A DNA stretch of 64,000 nucleotides, from assembly GCA_027296055.1 (NCBI GenBank), contig JAPUJT010000047.1, forward strand, positions 1 through 64,000, read 5' to 3'. The position numbers were made by a program, and so were the translations under genes. This DNA comes from Planctomycetota bacterium. Lineage in GTDB: Bacteria; Planctomycetota; JAPUJT01. The notes below the pieces were generated by a model that was not told where the DNA came from, did no database searches, and saw only the letters and a list, made by a program, of their open reading frames with translations. Shown piece by piece: positions 8,849 to 17,226 of this stretch. Within the stretch, counting starts at the first letter, position 1. The number at the start of each line of letters is the position of its first letter.

Positions 8849-10516
8849 ATGCGGGCCGCGAATCGCTGGGTGATCCCGGCAATCATCTGTTGTATTGCTC
8901 TGGGGGTGGGATCATGTAACGGTGACGGCAACTATATCGGGCCTTACGGCTCGGTTAAGAGTGCCGTCGATCTCGATGGTCAGGCAAGCCTCGGCGTGAT
9001 GAAGACCGTCGATGAAGTCACGGCGATCCGTCGGACCGGCTGGGAGCTGGAATGCCAGGCGCTGCCTTCCCTCGTTGAGGACCCCGGATTGACCGGCGAC
9101 GAGATGGCCATCCAGTTCTGCGAGTTCGTCACCGAGGGGGAGGCCGTAACCACCCTCACGATCTCAGGCGAGCTGTGGATCGATAACGGCGGCTCGGGTG
9201 ACGCCCCGATCGAGAGCATCATCGTCAATCTGCAGACCAAGCCGGGCCCCGGTCCGTACGAGACGGCCTCGAGCGTGGCCTGCGGGGACCCGACACAGCT
9301 CTGCAATGCGAGCGGCCCTGACAAGGTCTTTCTCGACAACGCAGCCTCGGGGGACCTGGTTCTCCTGGATGGCGGAGTCGATATTTGTGACGACCTCCCG
9401 GTCACCTTGGCTGCCGGCGACTCGCTTCACCTGGAGTACACCGCCACATTCATCATCGACTCGCTCGGTCTGGACGAAGGGGATCAGATACGTTGCGAGG
9501 CGCTCGTGACCTTCAGCAACGCCGGTCCCCGCGGAGGCAGCGGCGCCTCCTGTCCCAACCCGCAAGAGCCGGGAGACTTCATCCGGACGGTGGCTTCCCG
9601 GGTCAGCGGACAGGTCCCGCCGATCGAGGAGAGAAACCAGTCGGTCGAGTTCTGCAAGGTGATCTCGGGTCCTGCCGATCCGGGAATCGTGGACGTGGTC
9701 GGATTCGACATCAGCACCAACTCGCAGTTCGCCGAGTGCACCAACGGTGTCGTCCCGGCGGACGGCAGCGCGGACTTCTGCTGCGTCGTGAACGCCTCCG
9801 GGATACCCGGGACGGTGACCAAATTCATCCTGGACGGGACGGTGGCCTGTCTGCGACAGGGCCGGACCTCCATCGAGAACACCGCGACGATCACCGGCTC
9901 GGATGATCAGGTGGGAATCGACGGATCGCCCGCTATCTGCGAGATAGTCATCACGTGCGGCATGGGCGGTGGTGGTGGCGGTCAGGGCGACTTCTGCACC
10001 CAGACGCAGGGCGGATGGGGAACCGGCTGCGCCGGGATGAACCCCGGCTGTCTGCGAGATGCCCATTTCGACGCGGTCTTCCCCGGCGGTCTCGTCGTGG
10101 GCGGCACCAACACGATCACGCTCACGTCGGCAGCGGCGGTGGAGGCCTACCTCCCTGCGGGCGGCACGCCGGCAGCGTTGACCGGAAGTCACGTCAACCC
10201 GTTGGTGACCGAATCGGGCGTCCTGGGCGGCCAGGTCGTGGCCCTGACTCTCAACGTCGAATTTGACGCAGCGGGCTTCGGCCTCGACGGGCCGAGCGGT
10301 CTCGGCTGCGGCGGCGGTGTCTCTCTCGGCGAGCTGGTCGTGGTCTCGGGTAGCTGCCAGGGGATGACGGTGCAAGAGGTCCTGGACCTCGCCAACGCAA
10401 TTCTTGGCGGGGACAGCATGGCCATGACTCCCTCGCAGATCAACGAATGCGCTGCGAACATCAATCAGAACTTCGTGGACTGCGTCGGGGACAATGGCTT
10501 CCTGGCGTGCCCATAG
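8849..10516 (+). CDS. Cys-rich secreted lipoprotein, function unknown
   Basis: I start at ATG 8849, after AGGAGGAG; an upstream in-frame ATG at 8597 would place the signal sequence internally. The signal peptide ends at Cys23 (ALGVGSC). The 555-residue mature protein has two or three beta-rich domains with paired cysteines (for example VEFCKVISGP and DFCCVVNASG), similar in style to DUF11-like adhesin repeats. A C-terminal segment starting FCTQTQGGWGTGCAGMNPGC and continuing LTSAAAVEAYLPAGGTPAAL resembles a module found at the end of secreted proteins in several environmental phyla. No catalytic motif is visible. The gene is monocistronic, ended by a strong terminator. Confidence 0.7.
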   Translation: MRAANRWVIPAIICCIALGVGSCNGDGNYIGPYGSVKSAVDLDGQASLGVMKTVDEVTAIRRTGWELECQALPSLVEDPGLTGDEMAIQFCEFVTEGEAVTTLTISGELWIDNGGSGDAPIESIIVNLQTKPGPGPYETASSVACGDPTQLCNASGPDKVFLDNAASGDLVLLDGGVDICDDLPVTLAAGDSLHLEYTATFIIDSLGLDEGDQIRCEALVTFSNAGPRGGSGASCPNPQEPGDFIRTVASRVSGQVPPIEERNQSVEFCKVISGPADPGIVDVVGFDISTNSQFAECTNGVVPADGSADFCCVVNASGIPGTVTKFILDGTVACLRQGRTSIENTATITGSDDQVGIDGSPAICEIVITCGMGGGGGGQGDFCTQTQGGWGTGCAGMNPGCLRDAHFDAVFPGGLVVGGTNTITLTSAAAVEAYLPAGGTPAALTGSHVNPLVTESGVLGGQVVALTLNVEFDAAGFGLDGPSGLGCGGGVSLGELVVVSGSCQGMTVQEVLDLANAILGGDSMAMTPSQINECAANINQNFVDCVGDNGFLACP

Positions 10517-10546
10517 TCCTGTAGTTCCGTAGTCTTGACGACTGAC

Positions 10547-10583
10547 AAGGAGCCACGGCCTTTGGCCGTGGCTCCTTCTTTTT
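10547..10583 (+). terminator. Strong rho-independent terminator
   Basis: A perfect 14-bp stem (10547-10560 paired with 10564-10577, arms AAGGAGCCACGGCC and its complement) with a TTT loop is followed by CTTTTT. It lies 30 bases after the stop of the secreted lipoprotein gene and only 15 bases before the XdhC start codon. Confidence 0.9.
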
Positions 10584-10598
10584 GCTATCCTCTTCCCC

Positions 10599-11390
10599 AT
10601 GCAAATTTACGAGAAGATCGTGGAGCTACTGAGGGAAGGGGAACGCGCCGCCCTGGCGACGGTGATCTCATCGAAAGGCTCCACCCCGGGCAAGCCCGCC
10701 TTCAAGCTCCTCGTGACAGAGTCAGGCGACACCTTCGGCAGCGTGGGGGGCGGCTGCATGGAAGCAGATGTGATCTCCGCCGCCAGGGACGTGATCCGCA
10801 GGGAGGTGACGAGCCTCCTCTCGTTCACACTTTCCGAGAAGGAGACGGGGCCGGACGGCTTGATCTGCGGGGGGAAGGTCGAGGTCTATATCGAGCCGAT
10901 CGTCTCCCCCCACATCATCCTCCTGGGGGCGGGGCACGTCGCCAAGGCGATCGCCCGCGTCGGAAAGATCGCCGGCTTCGGGATCATCGTGGCGGACGAT
11001 CGCGGGGATTACGCCAGCGCGGAGCGGTTCCCCGAGGCGTCCAAGGTCGTCGTCGCTCCGTTCGATGAGGTCCTGGATTCCCTCCCGGTGAACCGGTCCT
11101 CGTATGTAGCCGTGGTGACCCGCACCCATCAGCAGGACGAGGCCTGCCTGCGTCAGGCCCTGCGCACCGAAGCGGGTTACATAGGTATGATCGGCTCGAA
11201 GACGAAGATAAGGAAGATCTTTGCGCGCCTCATCGAAGAGGGCTTTTCCAAGGAAGACCTGCAGCGGATCCACTCACCCATCGGCCTGAAGATCGGGGCC
11301 GAGACGTCCGAGGAGATCGCCGTCTCTGTGGTCGCGGAGATGATCCAGCACCGGCGCAACTCCCCACGAGATATGGGGACACCTGTCTGA
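10599..11390 (+). CDS. xdhC: XdhC/CoxI family protein
   Basis: 263 residues. The N-terminal XdhC/CoxI domain (ALATVISSKGSTPGKPAFKLLV, GSVGGGCMEADV) is followed from about residue 105 by a Rossmann-type domain, IILLGAGHVAKAIARVGKIAGF, and the conserved YIGMIGSKTKI segment. Family members insert the sulfurated molybdenum cofactor into xanthine dehydrogenase, CO dehydrogenase or related enzymes. No molybdenum hydroxylase subunit is in the window, so the client is elsewhere or lost. There is no Shine-Dalgarno sequence, and the start codon lies just after a terminator. A TGCTATCCT extended -10-like element at 10584-10591 would give an essentially leaderless transcript. Confidence 0.88.
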   Translation: MQIYEKIVELLREGERAALATVISSKGSTPGKPAFKLLVTESGDTFGSVGGGCMEADVISAARDVIRREVTSLLSFTLSEKETGPDGLICGGKVEVYIEPIVSPHIILLGAGHVAKAIARVGKIAGFGIIVADDRGDYASAERFPEASKVVVAPFDEVLDSLPVNRSSYVAVVTRTHQQDEACLRQALRTEAGYIGMIGSKTKIRKIFARLIEEGFSKEDLQRIHSPIGLKIGAETSEEIAVSVVAEMIQHRRNSPRDMGTPV

Positions 11391-11410
11391 TCCTCGATCG
11401 TCCCCGGAAC

Positions 11411-11980
11411 TCATTCGTTGAACTTTACCTTCGGCACCGCCTTCGCTTCCTCGGCGACCTCGAAGTACTCCGCCGGCTCCACACCGGCCCTGCCGGCGAA
11501 GAAGCGCGACGGGAACCTGCGGCAGAAGACGTTGAGGACCTTCACCTCCAGGTTGTACCGCCGTCGGGCCACGGCGATCCGGTTCTCGGTCCCGGCAAGC
11601 TCGGCCTGCAGGCCCAGGAACGACTGGTTCGCCTTCAGATCCGGATAATTCTCAACGATCACGAGAAGTCGGCTCAGGGCGCTCTCGTATCGCTGCGCCG
11701 CCTCCGCCTTCTGACCCGGGGAGCCGGCCCCGGAGTACCCCTTCCGAGCCTCGGCCAGGGCGGTGAATACCTCCTTCTCGTGGCTCGCGTACCCCTTCAC
11801 CGTCTCCACCAAGTTCGGGATCAGATCGAACCGTCTCTGGAGGCTGTTCTCGACTTCCGCCCACATCGCGGAGACGTCCTCGGCCAGCCCGTGGGCGCGA
11901 TTGATCCCCCCTATCACGTAACCGACCATGATCACGAGAAAGAAGATGAGTGCCCCGAACGCTATGGTGACATGTTTCAT
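11411..11980 (-). CDS. lemA: LemA family protein
   Basis: Starts at ATG 11980 after GGGGAG; the frame extends upstream but reads into the neighbouring gene region. 189 residues: one N-terminal transmembrane helix (ALIFFLVIMVGYVIGGI) followed by the LemA helical domain with the signature NSLQRRFDLIPNLVETVKGYASHEKEVF and, later, AGTENRIAVARRRYN. LemA proteins are membrane-anchored with a mostly helical domain of unsettled function. The gene is downstream of a TPM-domain gene on the same strand, the usual LemA-TPM partnership, which supports a joint membrane role. Confidence 0.93.
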   Translation of the reverse strand: MKHVTIAFGALIFFLVIMVGYVIGGINRAHGLAEDVSAMWAEVENSLQRRFDLIPNLVETVKGYASHEKEVFTALAEARKGYSGAGSPGQKAEAAQRYESALSRLLVIVENYPDLKANQSFLGLQAELAGTENRIAVARRRYNLEVKVLNVFCRRFPSRFFAGRAGVEPAEYFEVAEEAKAVPKVKFNE

Positions 11981-12029
11981 GCAGACGATCTCCCCTATGC
12001 CTGAGGCCTGCTCTATTCTATCGATTCCA

Positions 12030-12827
12030 CTACCAGGAGCCGCCGGCGCCTCCGCCCCCGAACGATCCCCCTCCGAATCCTCCGAATCCGCCGCCGCCAA
12101 ATCCACCGCTACCGAAGCCACCTCCCCCGAACAAGCCGCCTCGGTGGTGGCCCCCCCAACCCCGCCGATACCTTCCGCTCCCCATGAACAGGAGAAAGAG
12201 CCAGGGCCAGGCCCCCGAGCGCCGGCGATATCCCCTGGAAGCGCCCCCTCCTAGCACCAGCAGGATCACGAGAATGAAGAAACAGGTGGTGAAGAGAGAG
12301 GCTTTTCCCGGCCCGCCTCGTCCCCTCCTTGTACGCACCACCGGCACTCCGCGAAGCTGCACGCCGTGCTCCTCGGCGATGACATTCATCACGGCGAGGC
12401 TCGCCTTGTAGATTCCCTCCGAGTAACGGTTCGCCTTGAAGTGCGGGACGAGGTGCTCTCGCCCGATCCTGTCGGCTAGACTGTCAGGGAGGACGCCCTC
12501 GTTCCCGTAGCCGACCTCGATCCGCCACTTCCGATCCCCGACGGCGATCAGCATGATCACCCCCGTATCCTCTCCCGCCTTCCCCACCTTCCACTTCTCG
12601 GCCAGTCGGATCGAGTACTCCTCTTTCGGAAGCCCGCCGAGAGAATCGATGGTCACGATGGCCAGCTCGGCCCCCGTCTTCTGTTTCAACTCCTGGATGT
12701 AACCGATGAGGGTGGCCTCGGTCCGGGCGTCGATGACGCCGGCCTGGTCCACGATGAACCCGGTCGGTTCAGGTATATCCTGGCCGTAGAGGCTGAAGAA
12801 GAAGAGAAAGCTAGCCCAGACCGGCAT
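12030..12827 (-). CDS. TPM-domain (YgcG-type) membrane protein
   Basis: The likely start is ATG 12827, giving MPVWASFLFFFSLYGQDIPEPTGFIVDQAGVID; it overlaps the upstream gene's stop by 17 bases. After the signal peptide comes a TPM domain (about residues 20-160) with the characteristic LPKEEYSIRLAEKWKVGKAGEDTGVIMLIAVGDRKWRIEVGYG, then a transmembrane segment (FTTCFFILVILLVLGGG) and a Gly-rich tail made of GGGGFGSGGF-type units. TPM domains are periplasmic or lumenal and some have phosphatase activity; activity here is not established. The overlap with the upstream gene and proximity to lemA define a three-gene unit. Confidence 0.9.
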   Translation of the reverse strand: MPVWASFLFFFSLYGQDIPEPTGFIVDQAGVIDARTEATLIGYIQELKQKTGAELAIVTIDSLGGLPKEEYSIRLAEKWKVGKAGEDTGVIMLIAVGDRKWRIEVGYGNEGVLPDSLADRIGREHLVPHFKANRYSEGIYKASLAVMNVIAEEHGVQLRGVPVVRTRRGRGGPGKASLFTTCFFILVILLVLGGGASRGYRRRSGAWPWLFLLFMGSGRYRRGWGGHHRGGLFGGGGFGSGGFGGGGFGGFGGGSFGGGGAGGSW

Positions 12828-13557
12828 CCACCTTCTCCGAGACGAATCGTATGAACCCGTAAAGGTCCGAGAACCGGCCCTCGAGCTCTTCGGCAGAGGG
12901 CTTCGCCGGCAGATCGGCGGAGAGCAGGACCTGCTGCACTCCCTCCCCGTCGATATCGAGCCCCTCGCACAGGGCTTGAAGGTCCTTTTCGTTCGAGAGC
13001 GAGATCGGCTTCCCCAGGAGGTGGAGAACCGCCCGCAACTCCGGGAAGAGGTCCCGGGATGCCTCGGTGAGGACATCCTGGAGGAGTCGCGAATCTCCCG
13101 CCGTCTTGATGAAGCCTTGTCGCAGCTGAAGCAGGAATCCCTTCAGCTCCCTTTCGCACTGGAGGCGGAGGTGATCCGGCTCGATCTCGATGTCCGAGAG
13201 GAGGTCCGGGCCGTAGATCGTCGTGTGCGCCAGACGGAAGTTGAGGTATTCGACGGCAAAGACATCTCGCGATGTCTCGATCACCTCGGGGGTAAGGAGG
13301 AACGGTGCCGCCATTCCCTTTCGTCCGTGCTTCTTGCCGAGGGGAGCAATCGCCCTCAGGTGCCGCACTTCGATCGCCTTCAGGATGGCGACGCTGTTAA
13401 TGTCGAGGCGACCTCCTCGAGGGACACCGATGGCGGCGTCCCCCACGACGGCGATCGAGATGAGGTTTTGTCCGAGCGCCTCCACAAGCTCCGTGAAGAA
13501 GGCGGTGCCCACCTCCACGAGGCTGGCTCTGAGGCCGGATAGGTCGAGAGAGCCCAT
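12811..13557 (-). CDS. Nucleotidyltransferase-fold-like protein, function unknown
   Basis: 248 residues, first gene of the minus-strand unit with the TPM protein and LemA. Residues 25-60 (GQNLISIAVVGDAAIGVPRGGRLDINSVAIL) resemble the strand-turn-helix of minimal nucleotidyltransferases (GSxxxG...DxD), with GDAAIG in the place of GSAARG and only one aspartate-like position clearly retained. The rest is helical, with a REL/HLR-rich middle. It could therefore be an inactive or highly divergent member. There is no signal peptide or membrane segment, so it is presumably cytoplasmic. No assignment beyond the fold resemblance is justified. Confidence 0.6.
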   Translation of the reverse strand: MGSLDLSGLRASLVEVGTAFFTELVEALGQNLISIAVVGDAAIGVPRGGRLDINSVAILKAIEVRHLRAIAPLGKKHGRKGMAAPFLLTPEVIETSRDVFAVEYLNFRLAHTTIYGPDLLSDIEIEPDHLRLQCERELKGFLLQLRQGFIKTAGDSRLLQDVLTEASRDLFPELRAVLHLLGKPISLSNEKDLQALCEGLDIDGEGVQQVLLSADLPAKPSAEELEGRFSDLYGFIRFVSEKVDAGLG

Positions 13558-13638
13558 CTACTTCTCGAAGACCGGGTGCGGGATGTAGAGGAAGAATGCC
13601 AAACCGACGGAATGTGCAACAGCGGCGCTTCGGTGCAT
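13558..13638 (-). CDS. Possible 26-residue membrane-peptide leader
   Basis: A short frame starts at ATG 13638 after GGGAGA with a 5-7-base spacer and encodes MHRSAAVAHSVGLAFFLYIPHPVFEK. Its stop codon (TAG) is immediately followed by the ATG of the nucleotidyltransferase-like gene. The adjacent stop and start suggest translational coupling, and the hydrophobic core SVGLAFFLYI could insert in a membrane. The frame is too short to be confident; it could be chance. Confidence 0.25.
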   Translation of the reverse strand: MHRSAAVAHSVGLAFFLYIPHPVFEK

Positions 13639-13769
13639 CGTCGTCTCCCGGATAGACTTGTGCGGGGCGACATTCTGGCATCCCTGACATGCCCTGACAA
13701 GGGTCCAGGCGACGGATTGGCACGCCGGAGCGCTCCAGGACATCGCACTCTACTTCATGAAATGAAGTG

Positions 13770-13805
13770 GGCCGAGGGAGACTGGCTTCGTAGCCTCCCT
13801 CGGCC
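13770..13805 (-). terminator. Hairpin downstream of the HTH-TM-coiled-coil gene
   Basis: An 11-bp perfect stem (GGCCGAGGGAG at 13770-13780 with CTCCCTCGGCC at 13795-13805) and a 14-base loop follow the stop of the minus-strand gene at 13846. Beyond it is a second dyad, ACTTCAT-GAA-ATGAAGT (13752-13768), instead of a clean T-run, so termination strength is uncertain. Confidence 0.5.
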
Positions 13806-13845
13806 TAGGGAATGGTCCATCGGATTGCCGCGCGCCCGTCCGGAG

Positions 13846-14796
13846 CTATTCCCCCGGCGCGGCGCTTGGGGGCGTTTGCGACAAGAACTGGATCTGGTGG
13901 GCCAGCTCGTCCTTCTCGCTCTTCAGCGTATCGAGGCGAGCCTTCACCTCGGTGAGTTCGGTGTCCTTGGAGCGGAACATCTCGACCAGGGCGTCCTCCC
14001 GTCGAAAAAGGTCTTCGCGAAGGATGCGAATCCCGTCGCGTAGTCCTTTCAGCTCTCGCGCCTCGAGGTCATCGGCGATCTGGTTCTCCCGCTGGAACTG
14101 CTTGACCCCCATCAACTCGTCTCGGAGCGCTCTTTCCTGGGAGCTGATCTTTCCCGCCAGGTCGCTCCGGAGCGACCGGGTATCCTCCGCCCGGCTCGCG
14201 TTGAGCTCGAATCCAAGGTGGATGACGAAAGAGAGCCCCGCGCCCAGGAGGACAACACCCATGCAGATCGCCACGTTGACCAGATTCTGGAACCGGCGGA
14301 AACGAACGATTTCCTTCCTGCCCTCGTTCTGTCCCTCCTGGACCGCCCTCGTGATCATGTCCCGACCGCTGCGGGACTCGTGGATGAGCTTGCGGACCTC
14401 GATGGCTTGTGCGTCCTGGGACCGTCGCATCCGATCGAAGAAGACGAGGAGCTGAGGCTGATCCTGTTCCTGGAAGAGGGCGGGAACCTTCGAGCCGAGG
14501 GCAGAGGTCGATTCCTGCCGGGTGAACGATACGTTCTCGATCAGCTCGACCGATTCGTAGATCGGCTCTCCCTCGATCCCTCGCTCTTCCAGCTTGGACT
14601 TGACCCAGTCGATCGGGACCACACGCTCCAGGGTAGACGTGCTGGTCCGACCATAGCGCTCGCGAATGCCATCCATCTTGGCCCAGCGCACGATCGTCTT
14701 CTTGGCCTTGACCTGGCAGTTGGCCACGGCGTCGGCCAGAGACATGAATTCTTTCTGGTCGGTGAGATCTTCTGTGCGGGCGACTGTTGTTTCCAT
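13846..14796 (-). CDS. HTH-like, single-TM, coiled-coil protein
   Basis: 316 residues in three parts. Residues 15-75 (LADAVANCQVKAKKTIVRWAKMDGIRERYGRTSTSTLERVVPIDWV) resemble a small winged-helix or excisionase-type DNA-binding domain. Residues about 175-195 (NLVNVAICMGVVLLGAGLSFVIHL) form a transmembrane helix. Residues 200-305 are a long heptad-patterned, charged coiled coil ending LDTLKSEKDELAHQIQFL. The order suggests a cytoplasmic DNA-binding-like head with the coiled coil on the other side of the membrane, as in transmembrane transcription factors or nucleoid-anchoring proteins; that role is inference. Unlike the neighbouring genes it has no signal peptide. Confidence 0.6.
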   Translation of the reverse strand: METTVARTEDLTDQKEFMSLADAVANCQVKAKKTIVRWAKMDGIRERYGRTSTSTLERVVPIDWVKSKLEERGIEGEPIYESVELIENVSFTRQESTSALGSKVPALFQEQDQPQLLVFFDRMRRSQDAQAIEVRKLIHESRSGRDMITRAVQEGQNEGRKEIVRFRRFQNLVNVAICMGVVLLGAGLSFVIHLGFELNASRAEDTRSLRSDLAGKISSQERALRDELMGVKQFQRENQIADDLEARELKGLRDGIRILREDLFRREDALVEMFRSKDTELTEVKARLDTLKSEKDELAHQIQFLSQTPPSAAPGE

Positions 14797-14887
14797 GGTA
14801 TTCGAGGTCCCCGAAGCGGGCCTCCTGAGCTTCTGCTCTTTTATCGGAAGTTTGATGGATCGCCTGCAGGGAAATCGAGGGGCGATC

Positions 14888-15015
14888 CTCCCCGTGGAAC
14901 CACGGGGAGAGGATAGGGGGCGCTGCGGACTGCCAAAGGGAAAGGGGCGGTGCTAGGTCACCGCCCCGTTCCACAGAGGTAAGGCAGCCGTCCTCCTCAT
15001 TGCGGAGGAAGACGG
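14888..15015 (-). terminator. Three consecutive hairpins after the Cys/basic protein gene
   Basis: Downstream of the minus-strand gene ending at 15033 lie three stems: CCGTCCTCCTC at 14988-14998 with GGAGGAAGACGG at 15004-15015 (one mismatch); GGGGCGGTG at 14944-14952 with CACCGCCCC at 14959-14967; and CTCCCCGTGG with CCACGGGGAG at 14888-14909. The middle stem is followed on the minus strand by a T/C-rich stretch (TTTCCCTTT) and is the best terminator candidate. Confidence 0.6.
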
Positions 15016-15032
15016 TCCAGATGAAAGGCTCG

Positions 15033-16091
15033 TTAGAAGAAGGACCTCCTGATTCGCGTCGTCTCCAGGTGCAATTTCTTCGGGGTCCTCAGGATAGACA
15101 CCTTGGCCGGATTCTCCGTCTGGTTCGTCTTGTGGATCTCGATCTTGAAAGATCTCTTCGGGATCTGCAGGTGGGCCTCGTCATCGTCCCCGAGGGCATC
15201 GTGTAGCTCCCGCCGGATCTCGACCTCGATGTTCTTCAGCATATCCTCGAGGCCGATCTCTTCGTGGAGACCCTCCAGAACGTCTTCCAGGTCGAAATCG
15301 TCGAGATCGAACTCCCTTACGGTCCGGTCGCCGTCGTGCTCGATGATGATCTTGACCTTTCCCCCGATCTTCGGGTCCAGGATCTGGAAATGGTCGTCTT
15401 TGTCGATGAGGATCCGATGGGCATTCCGCAGTTTCTTGTGCAGCCCCTCATCCAGCTTCATGATCCTGCGTACCTTCTTGACCTTCATGCGGGCCTTCTT
15501 ACGCGCCTTCTTGCTCTTCGTGGCCTTCGGCGCGGACTTCATCTTGACCCGGACAGCGCGGTGCTTCTTGCAGAGCTTGCAGTTCTCACATGCTCCGAAA
15601 GTGAATACGTCGAACGCCCTGGCGCTGGGCGCTTCCTCGGGGGCCGGGAGGCGGAACAACTTGTTCCGGTAGGTACGGAACAGCTCGCCCATCTCCGGCG
15701 AAGGAACGAGGAAGGAGCGGATGTCATTCTCGCCGTCCGAGGCGTACGATTCGAGGAAGTCGACGGCGGCCTTCTTCATCGTTCCGCCGTGCTCCTTCAG
15801 CAGTCCTTCGAGGGTCTCGGTCACCTTCCGCAGGTCCCGCTCGACGGACATCGCCTGTCTGGCCAGCTTGCGTAGCTGCTTCCGAAGGGCCTTCATATCG
15901 TCGTCGTCGTCGGTCGCGGCCAGCGCATTGACGACGTACAGGTCCAACTTTCCATCGTTATCGTAGTCGCCGAAGACGGCCCCGCCTCGATTCGCATCTC
16001 CCTGAAGTCGCGCAGATGCCTTCTTGCCGTCATCCGAGCCAGACTGGAGGCCCAGGGCGAGCGGTAAAGTGAGGAGGAGAACATTCCACAT
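15033..16091 (-). CDS. Secreted protein with one FG-GAP-like motif and a Cys/Lys-rich segment
   Basis: 352 residues. A short signal peptide (MWNVLLLTLPLALGLQS) is followed by one calcium-loop motif, GGAVFGDYDNDGKLDLYVVN, typical of FG-GAP/VCBS propeller blades but present here only once. A helical region follows, then a cysteine cluster CENCKLCKKH and a very basic stretch (KSAPKATKSKKARKKARMKVKKVRRIMK). The C-terminal third is acidic and repetitive around DDFDLEDVLEGLHEE. No family is recognised. The DNDGKLD loop probably binds Ca2+; CxxCxxC could bind a metal. It sits 14 bases before a PDZ-protein gene, suggesting co-transcription. Confidence 0.6.
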   Translation of the reverse strand: MWNVLLLTLPLALGLQSGSDDGKKASARLQGDANRGGAVFGDYDNDGKLDLYVVNALAATDDDDDMKALRKQLRKLARQAMSVERDLRKVTETLEGLLKEHGGTMKKAAVDFLESYASDGENDIRSFLVPSPEMGELFRTYRNKLFRLPAPEEAPSARAFDVFTFGACENCKLCKKHRAVRVKMKSAPKATKSKKARKKARMKVKKVRRIMKLDEGLHKKLRNAHRILIDKDDHFQILDPKIGGKVKIIIEHDGDRTVREFDLDDFDLEDVLEGLHEEIGLEDMLKNIEVEIRRELHDALGDDDEAHLQIPKRSFKIEIHKTNQTENPAKVSILRTPKKLHLETTRIRRSFF

Positions 16092-16105
16092 CAGTCGGCT
16101 CCTTT

Positions 16106-17074
16106 CTAGAACTTGCGGGTCTTGACGAGCGGGAGGGCCAGCTCGACACGCTTCGTTTTTCTCAGAATAACGAGATTTACCTTACCGTCCTTCGGTGTCG
16201 CCCCTACGGCCTTGTCGAACTCCTCCCTGGAGCCTACTTCCTGGCCGTTGACCGAGAGGATCAGATCGAATTTATCGACACCCACCTCGGCCGCCGCGCC
16301 ATCCTCGTCGAGGTCGGCAACCACCAGACCTCTCCCTTCATCGAGGGAGAGCTGCGCGCGAAGCGCATCTCCGGCAGGCCTCAGCTTCAGGCCGTACAAG
16401 GCGGCCTCGGAGGCATCCGCTCGGTTCACGGAGACCCAGTCTCCGTCTTTCAGGATCTCGATCTGTGTCCCCCCGTTGGGATCGATTCTCACCCGGAACC
16501 CCTTGTCGTTCTCCTTGAGTGTCCAGTTGAAGCCAAGTTGCCCGCCCTTGTTTCGGAATCGAAACACCTTCTGGATATCGTCGATCTCCTTCTCGAACCG
16601 CTTCCGCATCTCATCGACGTTCATGGGCGCTTCGAAGAGTTTTTGCCAGCCGCGGTCGTTGTCGAAGAATCGGAACCTTGGCCCGGGCCACTCGAATCGC
16701 CGGCCGAACGGGGAGTCTCTATCATCATCGGACCGATCCCTCTCTTGACCGCGATCCCGGTTCAGGGGGCCTCCCCGACGGATGTCCCGCAGAAGGGCCT
16801 TGCCCCTCCACCGAATCTCCGGGTCCTTGGACTTTGCTGCCTCTTCGAGGACGGCGATCGCACCCTTCCCCACCTCGCGGAAGTATTCCATCGCTCCCTC
16901 GCGGACCTCGAAGACATCGCTTCCGAGATCCTCGACCCTCTTCATGAGATCCCTATCCTTCAGGTTCGCTTCCTTCAGATTCTCTGCCCCCTTGTCCTGG
17001 GCGAGGGCGAGCGCAGGAATCCCCATGAACAGGGCGACCGCCAGCGTTGCGGCCTTGGTCTGTCGACGTGTCAT
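16106..17074 (-). CDS. Periplasmic PDZ-domain protein with HEAT-like segment
   Basis: Start ATG 17074 follows AAGGAGAT; upstream in-frame ATGs lack it. After a signal peptide (AATLAVALFMGIPALALA) comes a helical repeat, VFEVREGAMEYFREVGKGAIAVLEEAAKSKDPEIRWRGKALLRDI (about 35-85), then an Arg/Asp-rich linker. The C-terminal 90 residues are a PDZ domain (GLVVADLDEDGAAAEVGVDKFDLILSVNGQEVGSREEFDKAV). There is no protease domain. The helical segment resembles the one in the tail of the WD40 protein at 45.2-47.9 kb. A PDZ domain without a catalytic partner suggests a peptide-binding adaptor in the envelope. Confidence 0.75.
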   Translation of the reverse strand: MTRRQTKAATLAVALFMGIPALALAQDKGAENLKEANLKDRDLMKRVEDLGSDVFEVREGAMEYFREVGKGAIAVLEEAAKSKDPEIRWRGKALLRDIRRGGPLNRDRGQERDRSDDDRDSPFGRRFEWPGPRFRFFDNDRGWQKLFEAPMNVDEMRKRFEKEIDDIQKVFRFRNKGGQLGFNWTLKENDKGFRVRIDPNGGTQIEILKDGDWVSVNRADASEAALYGLKLRPAGDALRAQLSLDEGRGLVVADLDEDGAAAEVGVDKFDLILSVNGQEVGSREEFDKAVGATPKDGKVNLVILRKTKRVELALPLVKTRKF

Positions 17075-17226
17075 AACATCTCCTTCAACATAATGAGTAC
17101 GGGCAACCGCAAACATTATGCCATGGGAGAGCTTCGATGGCACGGCGGAGCGACGGCCGAAGAGCCGCATCGCCCGGAAAGGGGCCGGATATAGGGCTGA
17201 GCCACCCGAAATGAGGCTGAGATGGG

